Assembly: GCF_022539315.1 (NCBI RefSeq)
Contig: NC_066316.1
Location: 6,649,501 to 6,713,500, forward strand
Length of the DNA stretch: 64,000 nucleotides
Origin: Serinus canaria
Lineage: Eukaryota > Chordata > Aves > Passeriformes > Fringillidae
Direction: 5' to 3'
Below, piece after piece: positions 13,461 through 26,752 of the stretch. Both the position numbers and the translations under genes were made by a program. Numbering within the stretch: position 1 is the first letter of the stretch; the number at the start of each line of letters is the position of its first letter. The notes below the pieces were generated by a model that saw only the letters and a list, made by a program, of their open reading frames with translations, did not search any database and was not told where the DNA came from.

Positions 13461-14249
13461 GTGCCTTTTAATGCAATTTGTGGGATTTAGAATCTCAGAT
13501 GAAAGGATTTGGGTGGGGTGTGAGCAAATTCACTCTTAAGGATCTTGACTTTTTCTGAAAAAGCTTTCTGTGACCTTTAGCCAGACTGGACTAGTGAAAA
13601 GGATACTGTTCAAAGACTTTGAAATCAAGGTGGCTGCCAACAAGACTTCAATGAATTTTAAAGAATCTTTTGCCTGTCTGTTTTGCAGTGCAAGAAATCT
13701 TGGCTTCCATAGGAAGAAACTTTATTTTTACCCAGGGCTCTATGTTTTACGTGTGCTATCTATTCTTAAAATGAAATCTCAACAGTATGTGCAGCTTTAC
13801 ATGCACAGTAGCCATCTATCACTTGAAAGAAGGCTTTAATTAACAAACCCTTAATTCTAATGAGGTACTGAGCCATGATCAGTAAATTCTGTGGCACAGA
13901 GAATCACTTAGTTCAGGTTCACTCATAACAATCCTCAGCAGCAGGGTGTGTTTTATGACTGTTTAACAGATTTTGATGTTAATCGAGGAGCCCGTTCTGG
14001 AGCGACTTTGTTCTTTACCTTGTAAGCATATTTTGAATTAATTGTGTCAAGTTTTTAAAGCATAACTGTTACTTGCCTTCTGCTCAAAATGCCTGGTGTG
14101 TCTGAACTATTCACCTTGGGCCTCCAAGGAGATTCAGTGCTCTCAAATCCTTCCCAAAAGCGTCTTTGCTGCAGTACCTAGGCCAGGGTAGGTATCATTT
14201 GTGCAGGAACCACTCGCATTTAACAACTGCAGCAAAGTAAACAGGGTAT

Positions 14250-14690
14250 GCCATTTTAGAATGTGCTGTGCAGGAGGGGAGGGCAGTTTTGGTGGCGTGG
14301 TTGATGCCCTGGCTGAGATGTGCTAATTTCAATGTGCTGCACTTGACACAGAAGCAGAAGGTGGGAAGTGAGGCATCCTGGAGCTGGTGTCCTCCCGTCG
14401 GGGCTGGCCCATCGCCGCCCGCAGCTGATCCAAAGTGACAGCGGCACGCTGAGCTGCTTCAACCTGCCACCAGCTCTCCCCGCTCCCCAGGGGCAGTTCC
14501 AGCCTGCTGAAGACAGACAGATGTATCCACAAGAGCCCTCTCCCTGAAAATGCTGCGTGGGGTGAGGATGGTGGCTCTGCAGCAGTGTGGAAATGTTCCC
14601 TTTGTGGGAGGGATGGCCCTGGGGCAGCAGTGCCTGCTGCTTTGCCTGCTGTTTCCCAGGGCCCTCGCTAAGCACAGCACGTAGGGGAAT
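14250..14690. other. GC-elevated patch with a CpG cluster
   Basis: This patch stands out from the AT-rich intron by its base composition. Around 14391-14485 about eight CpG dinucleotides fall within roughly 100 bases (ccCGtCGgggctgg, catCGcCGccCGcag, agCGgcaCGctg, ccCGctcc). A 139-codon open frame on the minus strand (14256-14675) is Pro/Ser/His-rich and has no recognisable domain, so composition alone explains it. The patch could be a small intronic CpG island or enhancer, or the remnant of a GC-rich mobile element; the sequence does not decide. Confidence 0.4.
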
Positions 14691-15095
14691 TTAAGAATGA
14701 ATCTCTGTGTGAAAGGGTTTTTTTTTTTCCCCCTTCTTTTGAAGTATTATCACTTACAAGAAGCCATTCAGGTTGTTGTGAATGTTTTTTTAATAGGGAC
14801 TTTGTAAAGACAGGGCTCCCCCATGGAATCAAGAATGAGAAATGCTGCAATAGTTCCCTGACAATGGGAATAGAATGCCATTCTGACAGATTTTGAGCAC
14901 TAAATATAGAGCTGTTTATCCATATCAAAATAGGAAATTGATAAGACTCATTATTTCGGGTAATAATCATGCATTAAAATAAGTTTTTATTATTATAATA
15001 ATATACATATTGTTGTCATAATCCAAATGGCCCAGTATTTAACTGGTTTTTTTTTTATTATGGACTTTTGGTACTATTTTTAAAAAGGACTGAGT

Positions 15096-15740
15096 AGAAT
15101 CAAAAAATTTTTGGGTTGGAAGGGACCTTAAAGCCCATCTAGTTCCAACCTTTGTTCCATGGCCAGGGATACCTTCCCCTCAACCAGGTCACTCAAAGCC
15201 CCAACTAAGCTGGGGGAATACTTCCAGGGATGGGGCACCCACTTCTTTTTTGGGCAACCTTTGCCAGTGCCTCACCACCCTTACAGGGAAGAAATTTTTC
15301 CTAATTTCTAATCCAAACCTATCCCTTCAGCTTGTGGTCGTTCCCTTCCTTAGTCTGTGCCCTCTTGCAGCTCCCTTTAGGCAGTGTAAGAAGCTCTAAG
15401 GTCTCCCCAGAACCTCCTCCTCCCCAGACTGAGCAAAGCCTCTCAGCATTGGCTTCCACCTCAGCATGTCCACTTATTATCCAGCTTTTTATGGTGGGAC
15501 TCCAGAGCCCACTGCAGGCAGGGTCTCACCAGAGTGGAGCAGAGGGGCAGAATCCCCTCCCTCACCTGCTGCCTCTTGGTGCTTTGGATGGCACACAGGT
15601 GCTCTCTGGGCTGCCAGTGCACATTGCTGGGTCACACTGAGTTTCTCCCACCCCCAATTCCTTCTCTTCAGGGTGGTTCTCATTCCATTCTCCACCCATC
15701 CTATACTTGTGCTTAGGATTATGCTGACCCACCTGCTGCA
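15096..15740 (-). mobile_element. CR1 LINE, 5'-truncated, antisense to MACROD2
   Basis: Read on the + strand it starts with the complement of a CR1 3' end ('tttgggttggaagggacctt', 'aaagcccatctagttccaac', 'catggccagggatacctt'). It continues through 'ttacagggaagaaatttttc', 'ctcccttt...gcagtgtaag', 'tggagcagaggggcagaatc', 'tttctcccacccccaattcc' and 'aggattatgctgacccacct'. At about 645 bp it is the longest CR1 copy here, but it still lacks an intact reverse-transcriptase frame. Open frames of 95-102 codons within it are element sequence, not host genes. Confidence 0.94.
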
Positions 15741-18700
15741 AATAAGTTTTTAGTAAATTGATACGCTATTTAATATCTTTCTGACACACTAATGTCATGC
15801 GAGCACACTGCATTGTATCCATCTCTTCACTGCCAGCATTCACACTTGAAGTGCAGACTTCTTTTGCATTTGTGAAAAATGTGGATTTTGTGGCATTGGA
15901 GTTCAGCATAATCTTTGGACTTCCCAATCAGCCTCTATTTCATATTATCAAGGAGATACACTTCCAGAATTTAACTGATGCTTTTGTTTAAATTATTGGT
16001 AAATTGTTTTGTACTAAGATCAGCAAACTATGAGAATAATTTTATTTGAATCTAAGTAGTCTTCCTATTCCAGCACTATTGAAAAAAACTTAAATCCACA
16101 TTCAAGTTACTATTCAGACTCTGATTTTTAAAGTGATGGTGCATTTTCATTGTCTTGTCCTACTCACTTTGTGGTGAGAATGTAGAATTATATCTTCTTG
16201 TACCACAGATAAATGTAACTGTGCCCAACTTGTTCATCAGTCAGTAAGTGAGAACATCAGCAATGGCTTCCATTTTAGTCATAAGTTCCAACAATTTTGT
16301 TTGTGGATTGGTGTTTTGTTGTGGGTTTATTTATTTTTTTCTTTCTGCAGAATTTAGCAGAAGTGAATGTGCATTTACCTTGGCAATCCAATTTCAGGGG
16401 ATGTTATTAGGGACTCCTTTTTGGAAGCATCAGTGGGTTCTTCTTGGACCTGAACTCTTGCTGAACACTGAGAGCTACTCAACTAGTTTTTACTATCTGT
16501 TGTCCTGTAAAGTAATAAATGGTCCAAATTTTCTACACACTAATTAAAATTCCATTTCTCATGAATTCCTTAATTGAGAGCAAGTCATTATGTGCTTTGT
16601 TGATTCTTAAGTGCAAAGATAATTGCAATGGGCAGCATGAAAGTGGTTTGATTATTGCCTGTCGACTCTTGTGAATTCTAATAGGTCTAATTGCATAGCA
16701 TCAATTCATCATCTCAGCATCACTTTTTATTATTAGCTCTCTGAATTGTAATGTGCTCATAAAGAAGTGTAGTAGTATATCAAGGATGACATGGTACCTG
16801 GCCTATTGTAATTTTCCTTCCTATCCTAATGTTACTAGAGAAATTAGAAGTTTATTATATGGTCCTCCTTTCCAGAAAATACTTCAGAATTTGTCTCCAC
16901 GAAGAAAAGGATACTGTCTTCCTCTGAATTTGCATTTATAATTTCTCTGCTAAATGATAGTCCTATTTTTTTTTTCCTTTTCTAAAGCGTTCCCATAAAT
17001 CCTGACCATAATGTGTTGGCTATGAAACATCTATCAAAAGCTTTGTGACAGGGTCCTTTGTTATTGCTGAAAATTATTTAAATGATGAGGACTCTAATGA
17101 GGTGAAGTTTCAAACAAAACTTGGTTATATTAGAATTTCGTTCAGTGGGAATTTGAGAATGAGGATTGGTTTTGTGGGATGGGGTTTTTTTCAGAAGGTT
17201 TTTTCGTTTGGGTTTGGTTTTTTTTTTTTTTTTTTGGTTGGTTTAGGGTTTTGTTTTTTGTGGGTTTTTTTGTGTTTTTTGGGGGTTGTTTTTTGTTTGT
17301 TTGTTTGTTTGGGGTTTTTTGTCCCCAAAGCCAAAGGTCTCGGGATCAGTTTAGAAAATCTTGAAGATGGCTATCAATAACTAGAGAGAAACACACATGA
17401 ACCATGAACACTATCAGCACTAACATGGAGCAAAACTTCCCTTCTGAGTTTTTTTAGGAATGAAAAGATGCCTTTGTGCATGTTAAAGCTTTACTTTCTA
17501 AAGCTTCAAAGTGTAGTAAAATCATCATCCAAGATTCCTCATCCTTGGCCTCTTGCATTGGTGCTATTTAGAGATTTCTCAAACAGCCACCAACAGCCAG
17601 CGCTTCAAAGTGATTTTCCAAGTCATACAGGAGCCCAGGTGGGTGTTAGCACTCGACTGGGTAGATGGCCCTGTTGAAGCAATTTGATTTACCTTTTTTG
17701 GAGTGGTGCTTTCAGGATCCACTCTGAAAACACTCACCTGCATTAAGTCAGGTTGTTTGCCATGATTAGCATCAAGCATTTGGCTTGCTTTGAAAAAAAA
17801 CCACTGCAGTGGTATCACAAGAAGATGTGAAAGTCCATGTTGTGATTTTCTTTTCTGCTGTCTTGCCCAAGATGTTTTAGCTTGCTTGACTGGATGTTGC
17901 TCAGCTGGTAAGGTCAGCCAAATGGTTTGCTGCTTCACGTGCTCTGATTTCTAGTGCTTTGTGAACAATAAGAGCTGACATTATTCTTGAAGCAATTGCT
18001 TTCACTGTGAAAATACCAGTTTGTCTTTCTGACATCCCACACAGGGGGAAGCAGAGCTGTAAAGTACAACTTTGCACATGGACTTCTAAAAAGTCCCTCT
18101 AATCCTCAGGCTTCTGTTCAAGTGGTAATGTGATTTTTGCAGACGTTTCTTCTTTTCCTGGAGAAACAATGCATTGAATTTGTGGACACTGCAGGTGGCA
18201 AAATAACCATTTTGCCTCGATGACAAGTGCAATAAAATTTACAAGTATTTTTCTCTCCATATGGTTTGCCAGAAATGAAGCAGTTCCTTTCAGCAAGGTC
18301 TTGGGTTTGGAAATGGCATGTGGTTCTGACCCTTGTCACCCTCATGAGTTTTGCCATCTCCCCATTAGGTTTTTTTCAAAGGCATTGCTGCCATTTCTAG
18401 CCCCAATCTTTCTGGCTCCCAGTTCCTAAACCCCAGGATCCCTTTTGAGTGACTTGAGTTAGAAATTCTCCACTGGTGATTATTGTGAAATGCCTGGACA
18501 GGCTGATGGCATGCTACAATATTACTAAGGGCCAAAGTTGACTTTATTTACATCTGTGCTTCCTTTACAGAGAGTAGAAGCTCAGGAATGTCCTTTAGCA
18601 GCTCTTTTAGCTCATTACATGGCTTTCCAGAAGGTTGTTTAAGTACATTTTTCTCAACTGAGCTGAACAAGAGGTGACACCAATGTTTCTCCACGGGCTC

Positions 18701-21700
18701 CTCCTAGTGACATTGACATGGAGAACATTAGCAGTGCAATAAACCTCAGCAAGTTGCTAACAGCTCACTTTGCAATACATTTTTTATCTTGGAAAAAAAA
18801 AAAAATAGTTTCCCTGTTTCTTATTTTGGTATGTCTGCTTGTGCTGAAAATTCAGCTGTTTACAACTTACACTGATGCAAAACACTTTCAAGATGTTTGT
18901 CAAAGCTTGTTTTTCACTTGGAACCACGGAAGCATTGCATATTGTGTAAAATACCATACCACAATTTCTTTGCTAAGTACCCTAATTGGATGCATTTCAT
19001 GTTTGTACTTAGCTTTTTTGTCTGCCACCGATTCTGAGCACGTTTGCAGGAGGCTTTCAGCTCCTTTCCACCTCGGTGGTGCTTACCTGTGGTGTTGGTG
19101 AGCTGATCTGTCTTGTAAGCAGGCAGCCTCTGTAGCCCAGCTGGCAGCTAGCCTGCCTGAGCTGGTCACAGTCCATGACAGGGTGTATATAAGAAATATT
19201 GCTCAGTTAGACGTTGTATTATGAGCACAATCCAAAGAGTAAAGGGAGTAAAAGATGGAGTGGTGTTTTCTTGTTATTTTCTGTTCTCTCCTTTTGGTAC
19301 CTCTCTGAGCTGGAAGGCTGGAGAGATGAGATGATTTCAATGTGGTGCTTGTGGTCTCTGTGAAAGCTCAGTTCTGAATGGAAACTGATAAAAGCATTAA
19401 GGGCAGAGTACCTTGGCCAGGCACAGCCATATTAGTTTCTCTGGAGTCACATCCTGTCCTGCCAGGTGAGGTATGAACAGAAGGGAAAATTGTGAACTTG
19501 GGCTCCAATTTAAGGAGTCCTGAGAACAAGCAGGATGTAGCAAGTTGTGGGGTGTTTGCACTGGGCAAAGGCTCTGGTGGCTGAGCGTGTGTGTAACAAA
19601 GTGGTCTCAGGACAGTTCTACCTCCAGGGTACCCCTGCTCTCCCAAGAAAAATGTCTGCTCTCAGTCTTGATTCAAGACTTAGTTCTGCTAAAACAGTAG
19701 TTGGATTTATTAACAATGTCAATTAGCCTCTTTTCTCTTTTCATTTGAAGTATTCAGAGAAAGAATATCTGTTTTTTACAAAGCATGCAGGTAGCAGGGT
19801 TGAAGCACTGAAGTTCTCTAAATCTGTTGGGTTTTTTCTGTGTTCTGTATCAATAGCACAGATAATGTCTCTAGTCTGTGCAGACACATGTCTTTCTATT
19901 TCCCTCCTCTCTCTAGGACCAGGCTTGCTTGCCTCCATCATCTGCTGGGTTTTCTTGTAGGATGGATTGCAGTGCTGGATTCCAAGTGCTAATATTTGTC
20001 TCATTGCCAGCTGATGAAACTAAACTGTCTTTCAAACTAGAGAGCATCTCTGGGGAAGAGGTGGGGGGAGAACAGTCTAAGGAATTTAGCTTGGCATGTA
20101 CAGAATTCTCATAACTTGGTGTCTGGAATGTGTTAAAATCAGGAGGGTGCTTCACTTTGGTTTCAGCCACCTAGAATTAAAATACAATTGATGATAGAAA
20201 GTGAGACTCCTCTTCTAGGCAAGAAGTCCCATCCTATGGTTCAAAGAGCTGTCCAGTTATTTCACTTATCACACTTATGTAAGGCAATTAAAGTGGCACT
20301 GCCAATTGGAAATCTAGTCAGCTTCTAAAAATGAGTCAAGCTTGCTTTTGGGTGCTGCATCATGTCCCTGTTTCCACTGCCTCTGTTTGACTGAATCTGG
20401 GAGAAAGGTTTTAATACTAAATTTAATTTTTCCTCTTTTTTTTTTTTTTTTGTAGTGGGCTCATAGATATAGTAGGGTAACCATCTTTTAGGGAACTGAA
20501 TTCAGATGAAGATCTGTTAAATGCAGCTTGCTAAAAGTACAGAAGACAGATACTCAAGGCCAAGTAAATTAGAGACTATGGTTTTCTTGTGGAAGTAAAA
20601 AGGTAGTAAAGGTAGTAAAAGATGAAATGGTAAGTGTGCATTCCTTCATCCTGAAGGTGTGCTCTCATTTCCTTTGCTGGTGTTTGGATCCTTGTTACCT
20701 TTAAGCAGTAGTCTCACCAATTTCTGTGAGATTGCTCCCGAGTTTAGAAGCAGTTTTCCAGTTTGGAGCTATAAATCACTGTGGTTATTGCTGTACAGAA
20801 TGGAGTCCTGTAGCACAGTTCAAATGAATCCTCAGCTCTGTCTTTTTAAACTGGGGTTTATTGTATTTTTAAAAATATCTAATGGTTTCAGTCTTTCAGT
20901 TTCTAACCTTCTCCTCCATCTGCATCCACCTGGATCTGAGAGGTGGTAAGGGGTACCAAGAGGCTGCACAAGGCTCCCCTGTCTGTATTGCAAGAGCTGC
21001 ATTGCTCTGTGACAAGGGAAATGCTGAACTTTCCTTGCATGGTTTCCAGGATTCAAACTTGAAAGTTAATTAGGCTGATTTAGCTGCCACTGGTTTCTTT
21101 AGAAGATACATGGAGAACCTGTAATTTTATAATCTTTTTTCTGTTTTTCTTAAAGAAGACATGCAAAATCCTTAGCAAAGCATCTAATTTCTGCTGTGAG
21201 GGATACGTAGATTAGAGAAACGTCAAACAAAATAGATGTGCTCCAATTTCTGAGGTGAAAGAAGTTTGTTTATTCCCAAGAAAACATATAGTAATAGTAA
21301 ATGAATAAAACAAATGGGGGAAGAACAGATGCACAACTGAAGCTATGAATATAATAAGTCTTTGAAACTCGGAGTCATACTTTGCCTCTTGAAGAAGCCA
21401 GTAAAACTTCCTCTTAAGGAAACAATTCTTTCAGTCTTTTTAAAAACCTTTTTACCTGAAGTGATCTGATTAAAAAATTTGTATCCCTTCAATGGGCAGA
21501 TAAAACCAATGCTGGCAGTTTCCCTTCATTTCACCTGAGGTTATTCTGCTGCTAATTTGTGATTAAGGGTTGTTTAGTTTGGTCTTCTGGAAACTTCCTG
21601 CTGTAATAGCCACTCCTTTCAAGTGAAGATCAATGTTTTGTAAGTTTTTATGCTAATATTCTTAATTTCTACATGAAGGATATATAATTTGAGTTATTCA

Positions 21701-24485
21701 GTAGTTTCATGAGGGAAAGAAAGCCTTCAAGTATTGGCACAGTATCTGAGGGTCTGCTTGTATTAAAGATGTCCCATGGCATGGTAAACATAACCTGTTG
21801 GATTGTTTTCTTTGTTTCATGAGATGTCTTCCTTTGTTTCAACATCCCTACAATGAACTTGATCAAATAATAAAGAGCATTTTAATAAGAAATCCTGAAA
21901 CTTATCAAAACAGAACTTGCACAGAAAAAAGTCCTTAAAATAGGAAATGAAGAGCTTTTGCTATGGCTTGTTGTTAAATTATCAGAGCACTCTAGCACTG
22001 TTCAGCACTCAGAGGAGAGCATAAGAAATTTAGTACTGAGTATTAATCTTTTCTGGATAAAAGTAATCTGGTACTATGTTTTAAAATGAGGCTGAGTGAG
22101 GTTTGTGTGGATTTTTTTGTTTGTTTGTTTATTTCTGTTATGTTTTTGGACTTTTGTTTTGGGTTTTTTTTGCTGTTTTATTTTCCCCATATCCTATGTA
22201 ATCATTCCAATACTGAAGGGTGTATTTATGCTCTAATTGTGCAATACCCCAGCAGAGGTAACTAAACTCACTTCATCAGAGCTGGGCTGGACACTGAGAA
22301 CAGACAAGGTGGGACAAGAGGTCCATGCTTTGAGAAGCTGAGAACATAAATTAGCTCATTTCTGATTTCTGTGCCTGTGTAATTAATCAAATTCCAAAAC
22401 TAGAAATGAAGTTAACTCAATCCCCATCTGCATTTTTGTGACTTGATTGTATTGCATGTTTTTATGGGTAATATTTGCAAGATTCTCTTCTGAATCAAGA
22501 ATTGAGTGAGATTAAATATCCCTTGAATTTACATGGCTGCTTGTTATATCCTTCACCAGGTTGTGGATTTCAGTGCAAAATTTTTGTGGAAAGGTAGACT
22601 GAAATTCTGTCTTAGTTTCTAAAGAATAAATACTTTCAGTTTAGGGCAAGCAAGTTTATTTTTGAGTGTTGAAAAGCCTTATCAAATGATTTAAACCCAA
22701 ACTCGCTCACGAACGTCTTTTACTATTCAGTATAATAAAAATAGATAATCTTTGTGGTTCATGCTTTCCCATATGTAGCAAACATAAACAAAAAGCCAGA
22801 TTAGGACATTTTTGTCTGTAGCCCTGACCACTTGTGAGGAATAATAGTCAGTGAAAGGTGGAAAGCATTGCTTGGGTCGAGGGGGTCACTTGGTACCATG
22901 GTGTTTTCCTGAGCCACTCGATGAGGAGGGTGCTTGTCTGAGCTCCTCTGGTGCTACCCCAAAGTGAGCTTTCCTCTGGTGTGTGGGGGACAGAATCTGC
23001 TTGGGGCAGCACAATTTCATCTCTTCTGTTTTTCCTAGGTATATTAAGGTCTTTATTTGGGTAGGAAGGTCGGGAACAAGGATAACATTTGAGCATTTAT
23101 TTCTGCTGCAAATTCTTCCAGTCGAGATTGAAAAAGAAACGAGGAATAACAAGCCATGAATGTCATAACTTCATGTTCACTCCTGTCATGTTCATTGCTA
23201 TCACACTATGAATATATCCAAGCAGAGCTGTTGCCTTTTAGCTTTACACGTGGGCAATTATTTCCATGGAAGTTGTGGGGCCGTCTGTCTGGCCGCTGCT
23301 TTGACATCTGTCATCGTGGCCCTAAATTGCTTTGTAAAACCTATTCCTTTGGGATACAGTGCAGTGTCTCTTAATTGCACCACTTGCTGCTCCTGCCTGA
23401 ACAGAGCCTACTTTTGTTTCCACTGTTAATGGTGAGGCCCTGATGGCAGAGCCATGCTGGAAGTTCATTGATGGGAGGGGAACTGCCCTGGGATTACACA
23501 GACATACTTGGGCTTTGTATTTTATGACAAGCATGAGTGTCACAGAGGCTTGGGCTTTGACTTGTGTGACTTAATTCTCTGGCTGGCTGTGGAGGCTGTG
23601 GTGTAACCATTGTAAACAAGCTCTCTGTTTTTCAGCTTCCCACGGGTCGCTCGCTGCTAAATGCAGGCTATTGAGTGCAAACCTCTGCAGCTCCCCACAG
23701 GGGCTCTCAGACTCTGCAAATCCCTCTCCTCTCCCTCTGGGAATATTGCTTTCTGACTGTCTGTGCTGTCTTGTAGTTAGGATATACATCCAGCCCACAA
23801 AGAGGGATGCTGGTTAATAATTTACAGTAAATATATTCTTTACCTTTCCTTGGCAGACAATGCCATTTAAGTGAAAAGTGGCTTGAATATTTTACACAAA
23901 TGACTTCTAGATATTGTAGCTTTTGCAGCTAAGGAAACATTTTTTGTATTCACCCAAAACAGCTAATTAATCACTGAAGGCAGTTTTAAAAGGTACAAAG
24001 TCCAGATTGAGCAGTGCTCACTGCCCCAAGCCTGAAAACCTGACACTGACTCTTTAACTACACATAAACACAATATATACCCATACAAAGCAGAGAAATG
24101 CTTTTGAACTTAGGAGCTGTGTTGTTTGTAACCACACAAAGCATTCAGTGATGTATAAAAGATGTCTTACATTTATAATATTCAGCTCTGCTAATCTGCT
24201 TTTGGAGACACAGAATTAGACTGTGGTCCTGTGGGATTCATTTCGGCTGAACTTAAAATTAACAGTTGTTTTTTGCATGCTGAAAATGCACTTTTTTATT
24301 TGCAAGTGCATGTAGCTAGAAATAGAAAATGAAAAGGCTGAGCAATCTGTATCCCAAAGCAATAGGCTGCTCACATTCCTGAAGAATGGGGATAGCCAGG
24401 AGGTGTGAGTATCTCGAGGTAATTCCATTTGCCACCAGCTGAACCTCAGCTCAGATCCCTTTTCAGCACCAATATGATGGGTTTG
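15741..24485. other. Long intronic stretch, no gene recognised
   Basis: This covers about 8.7 kb without any supportable exon. It holds the G/T-rich tract at 17160-17325, a poly-A run at about 18789-18802, a poly-T run at about 20440-20455 and a (GTTT)n-like run at about 22116-22132. The part at about 16540-16760 is free of repeats and rich in taatt/attaa words, which is the look of a conserved non-coding element but is not evidence of one. Short open frames on both strands overlap each other and match nothing known. Confidence 0.5.
17160..17325 (+). repeat. G/T-rich low-complexity tract with repeated G-runs
   Basis: Over about 165 bases the + strand is nearly all T and G, including an 18-to-20-base T run, at least seven G-runs of three or more, and a (GTTT)4 block at the right end. 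A reading frame crosses it (17045-17380, 111 codons), but it is dominated by Phe, Gly and Val from the base bias and is not a credible protein. In the sense pre-mRNA it would be a U/G-rich element. Confidence 0.85.
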
Positions 24486-24516
24486 TGATTTACACAATAT
24501 ATTATTGTGTAAATCA
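24486..24516. repeat. Perfect inverted repeat, 14-bp arms
   Basis: TGATTTACACAATA (24486-24499) and its exact complement TATTGTGTAAATCA (24503-24516) are separated by only three bases (tat). A perfect 14-bp arm is long for chance in 64 kb with such a short spacer. No flanking transposon ends or duplicated target site were seen. Confidence 0.95.
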
Positions 24517-26642
24517 GCTGATAATATTTACAAATGGAGCCCTCAATGCTCTGAATTTTTACAAATTGCTTTTTTTTATTCAATGGTGCACACACTGCAG
24601 TACCTTCCCTTCTTGAAATTCATATGGCTCCCTCTGTGATTGACAGGGTCCAGCTTTGTTATGCAGTTGGGTGGATGGGCCAGTTATGGCTATGAATGTG
24701 TAAATGGGGTGAAGGAGAGGAAAATATGGAGCTGATTCTGGCTGTGGTTCATTAGCAGTGTGAGTGCACCACACTCACATCTCTAAGGGAAGGAATGGGA
24801 GAAACTTGTACTTTTTGAGTTGTTTGGAAAAGCTCACTGTGCTAATATTTTTGCCATCCAGGGTCACATTTTCAAAGAACAGGAGAAGAGTAAATTACAT
24901 TGTGAGTAATTTAGGTCAGTCCTCCAGGTTGGTTTTTGAAGCACAGTGACTTCTTTTCACCCTTTTCAACTGGAAGTTGTGTTTCATCCTTGCCCACACT
25001 GCTCTGCCCTTTCTTCTTAGCAGTACAGTTAAAAACTTGTGTGAGAAAGCAGCAAGTTAAGGTGTATGGATTGACTTTTTAAGAAAAAGAACTGAGAAAA
25101 CAAGCCTCATTGGCCTTTTTATGCATAAAGATTGTACTCTACAGCAGCTGTAGTTTCATTTCTGAAATATCTCCTTTCCTTATAAACACTGTTTTAACCC
25201 AACAGCTTCATTAGCATTGAAAGCAGCTCCATCCATTGTTGTGGCCTGAATCCCAGATAAGGGTACACCTTCCTTGGGGGCTCTCCACCTCAATGTACAA
25301 TTAAAAATGTAAGCAAACATCTCTGCTCTGTGTACACACAGTGATTTATGGACCCATGGATTGCAGCTTTCCTTTTAATGAAGTTTCCTATCAGTGTGCT
25401 TGGCCGGAAAACTGACCACGGCAAATCAGCAACTTCACAGCAGCGCTGGCTGCTGCTTTTGACAGAAAAGTTAAAATACTACAAATGGTTACTGTGGCAT
25501 TCTCTGAGTGGTGACCATTCCCTTTATGACCTGTTTACTTGGTTTGGAAGATAGAAAAACATAGTTTAGTTTTTGGGAAGTGTTTGCATCCCTTACTCCT
25601 GTTTGACCTCACTGAGAAGCGCTTGGACCCCAACGGGTGCAGACAAGAGCAAACAGGAGCCAGCTTTTCAAGCCAAATGAAATAATTTAGTTTCTCTACA
25701 TTTTCCCCAATTTAAAAGTCTTCAGGTGACGAGGCCACTTTTGTGTCATGTCATTGTGTTCACAATGTACCTTCAGACCATGGTCATGCCCATCCCCACA
25801 GCTGCTGCAGTTGTTTTGCCTTCTCTGGTGAAACTCATTCCTGTTTATCTGCCCTGTGGCAGTCCTTTACTGCTGTGTTTTCCTTCAGAAAGCCCATGCT
25901 GTTCCCCAGGGTGGATCCTTGTTCTGGCTTGGTGTGGAAGGTGCCAGCTAGGACTTGCACATGCGTGGTTGTCCTTGCCAGCAGTGCTGGAAGTTTATAA
26001 TTGAGGCTGGCTGCTGTGGTGGGTGGCCAGAACAGCAGGGCAGCAGTTCTGCCCTGAATTTGCTTGTGGACAAATGTCTGTAGACCTCCCCTATGGCACA
26101 TACTCCTCCACCCTGCAGCTTTCTGCAAGGGATAATATGTGAGCAGAAAGGAAACAATTGTGACAGACAAGCTTGAAGTTTGACAGTCTTTGTTGATGTA
26201 TTAAAAATAAATGGTTCTGCTTCAGCCTGTGAAGTTTGATTCTCAGGTAGCAACTGTGTGGGCTGAAGGAGGGGGAAGAGCTGCTTTGTTTTCCAGATTG
26301 TTTTCTTTATGCCTGTATAATCTCAAAGGGTTTTGCCCACCTGCAAACTTTATTTTGGAATAGCTTAAGTAGGATAAACTCAATGTAGTTGAGCTTACTG
26401 CAGTTGTAGTTGCAGTTTCCTATGTGTTTAGGAAATGTATGTATAGACTGATTTTTTTGACAGCAATAAAATTATTACTTCCCTGTTTGCTGACCATAAA
26501 GCATTGGCATATTAATAATGCTGCTCTGCTAATACAATCTTTATCATGTGTTTCAGTAAAATATTGTGCCTAAGAAAAGCATTTCTTTGCCAATAATATG
26601 CTGTAAACAGTTACAATAGGTGTGATATTTTATAAACCAGTT
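24517..26642. other. Intronic stretch, no gene recognised
   Basis: Unique-looking sequence. Frames at 25726-26004 and 25743-26000 (+) and 25835-26170 (-) overlap the same GC-richer patch and show no domain. A small perfect inverted repeat (CATTGTG-tt-CACAATG, near 25752-25767) is present. Confidence 0.5.
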
Positions 26643-26752
26643 CACAGAATCACAGAATGCTTTGGGTTGGAAGCAACCTTGAACATCATCTAATTCCAAA
26701 GCCCCTGCCATAGGATGCCTCCCATTAGATTGGGTTGGTCAAGGCCTGTTCA
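26643..26752 (-). mobile_element. CR1 LINE, extreme 3' end only, antisense
   Basis: The + strand reads 'cacagaatcacagaatgctt', 'tgggttggaagcaaccttga', 'acatcatctaattccaaagc', 'ccctgccataggatgcct': the complement of the last ~110 bp of an avian CR1. It is strongly 5'-truncated and somewhat diverged. Confidence 0.88.

Larger units (their letters stand above)
11133..15095. other. Intronic stretch with low-complexity tracts, no gene recognised
   Basis: Mostly AT-rich unique sequence. It includes a T/G-rich low-complexity run at about 13383-13460, a GC- and CpG-richer patch at 14250-14690 (listed separately), and an imperfect (TTA/ATA)n tract at about 14985-15006 just before the next CR1. Open frames are short or shadow the GC-rich patch. 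Confidence 0.5.

Noticed and set aside
14256..14675. 139-codon minus-strand frame in the GC-rich patch
   Set aside because: Pro/Ser/His-rich composition follows from base content; overlapping frames exist in the other registers and no family pattern is visible.
17249..17262. Interstitial telomere repeat (a 'ttaggg' word in the G/T tract)
   Set aside because: Only one copy occurs and it is not in tandem.
17045..17380. 111-codon frame rich in Phe and Gly, resembling a membrane protein
   Set aside because: It translates a T/G low-complexity tract; the hydrophobic look is an effect of TTT and GGG/GTT codons.
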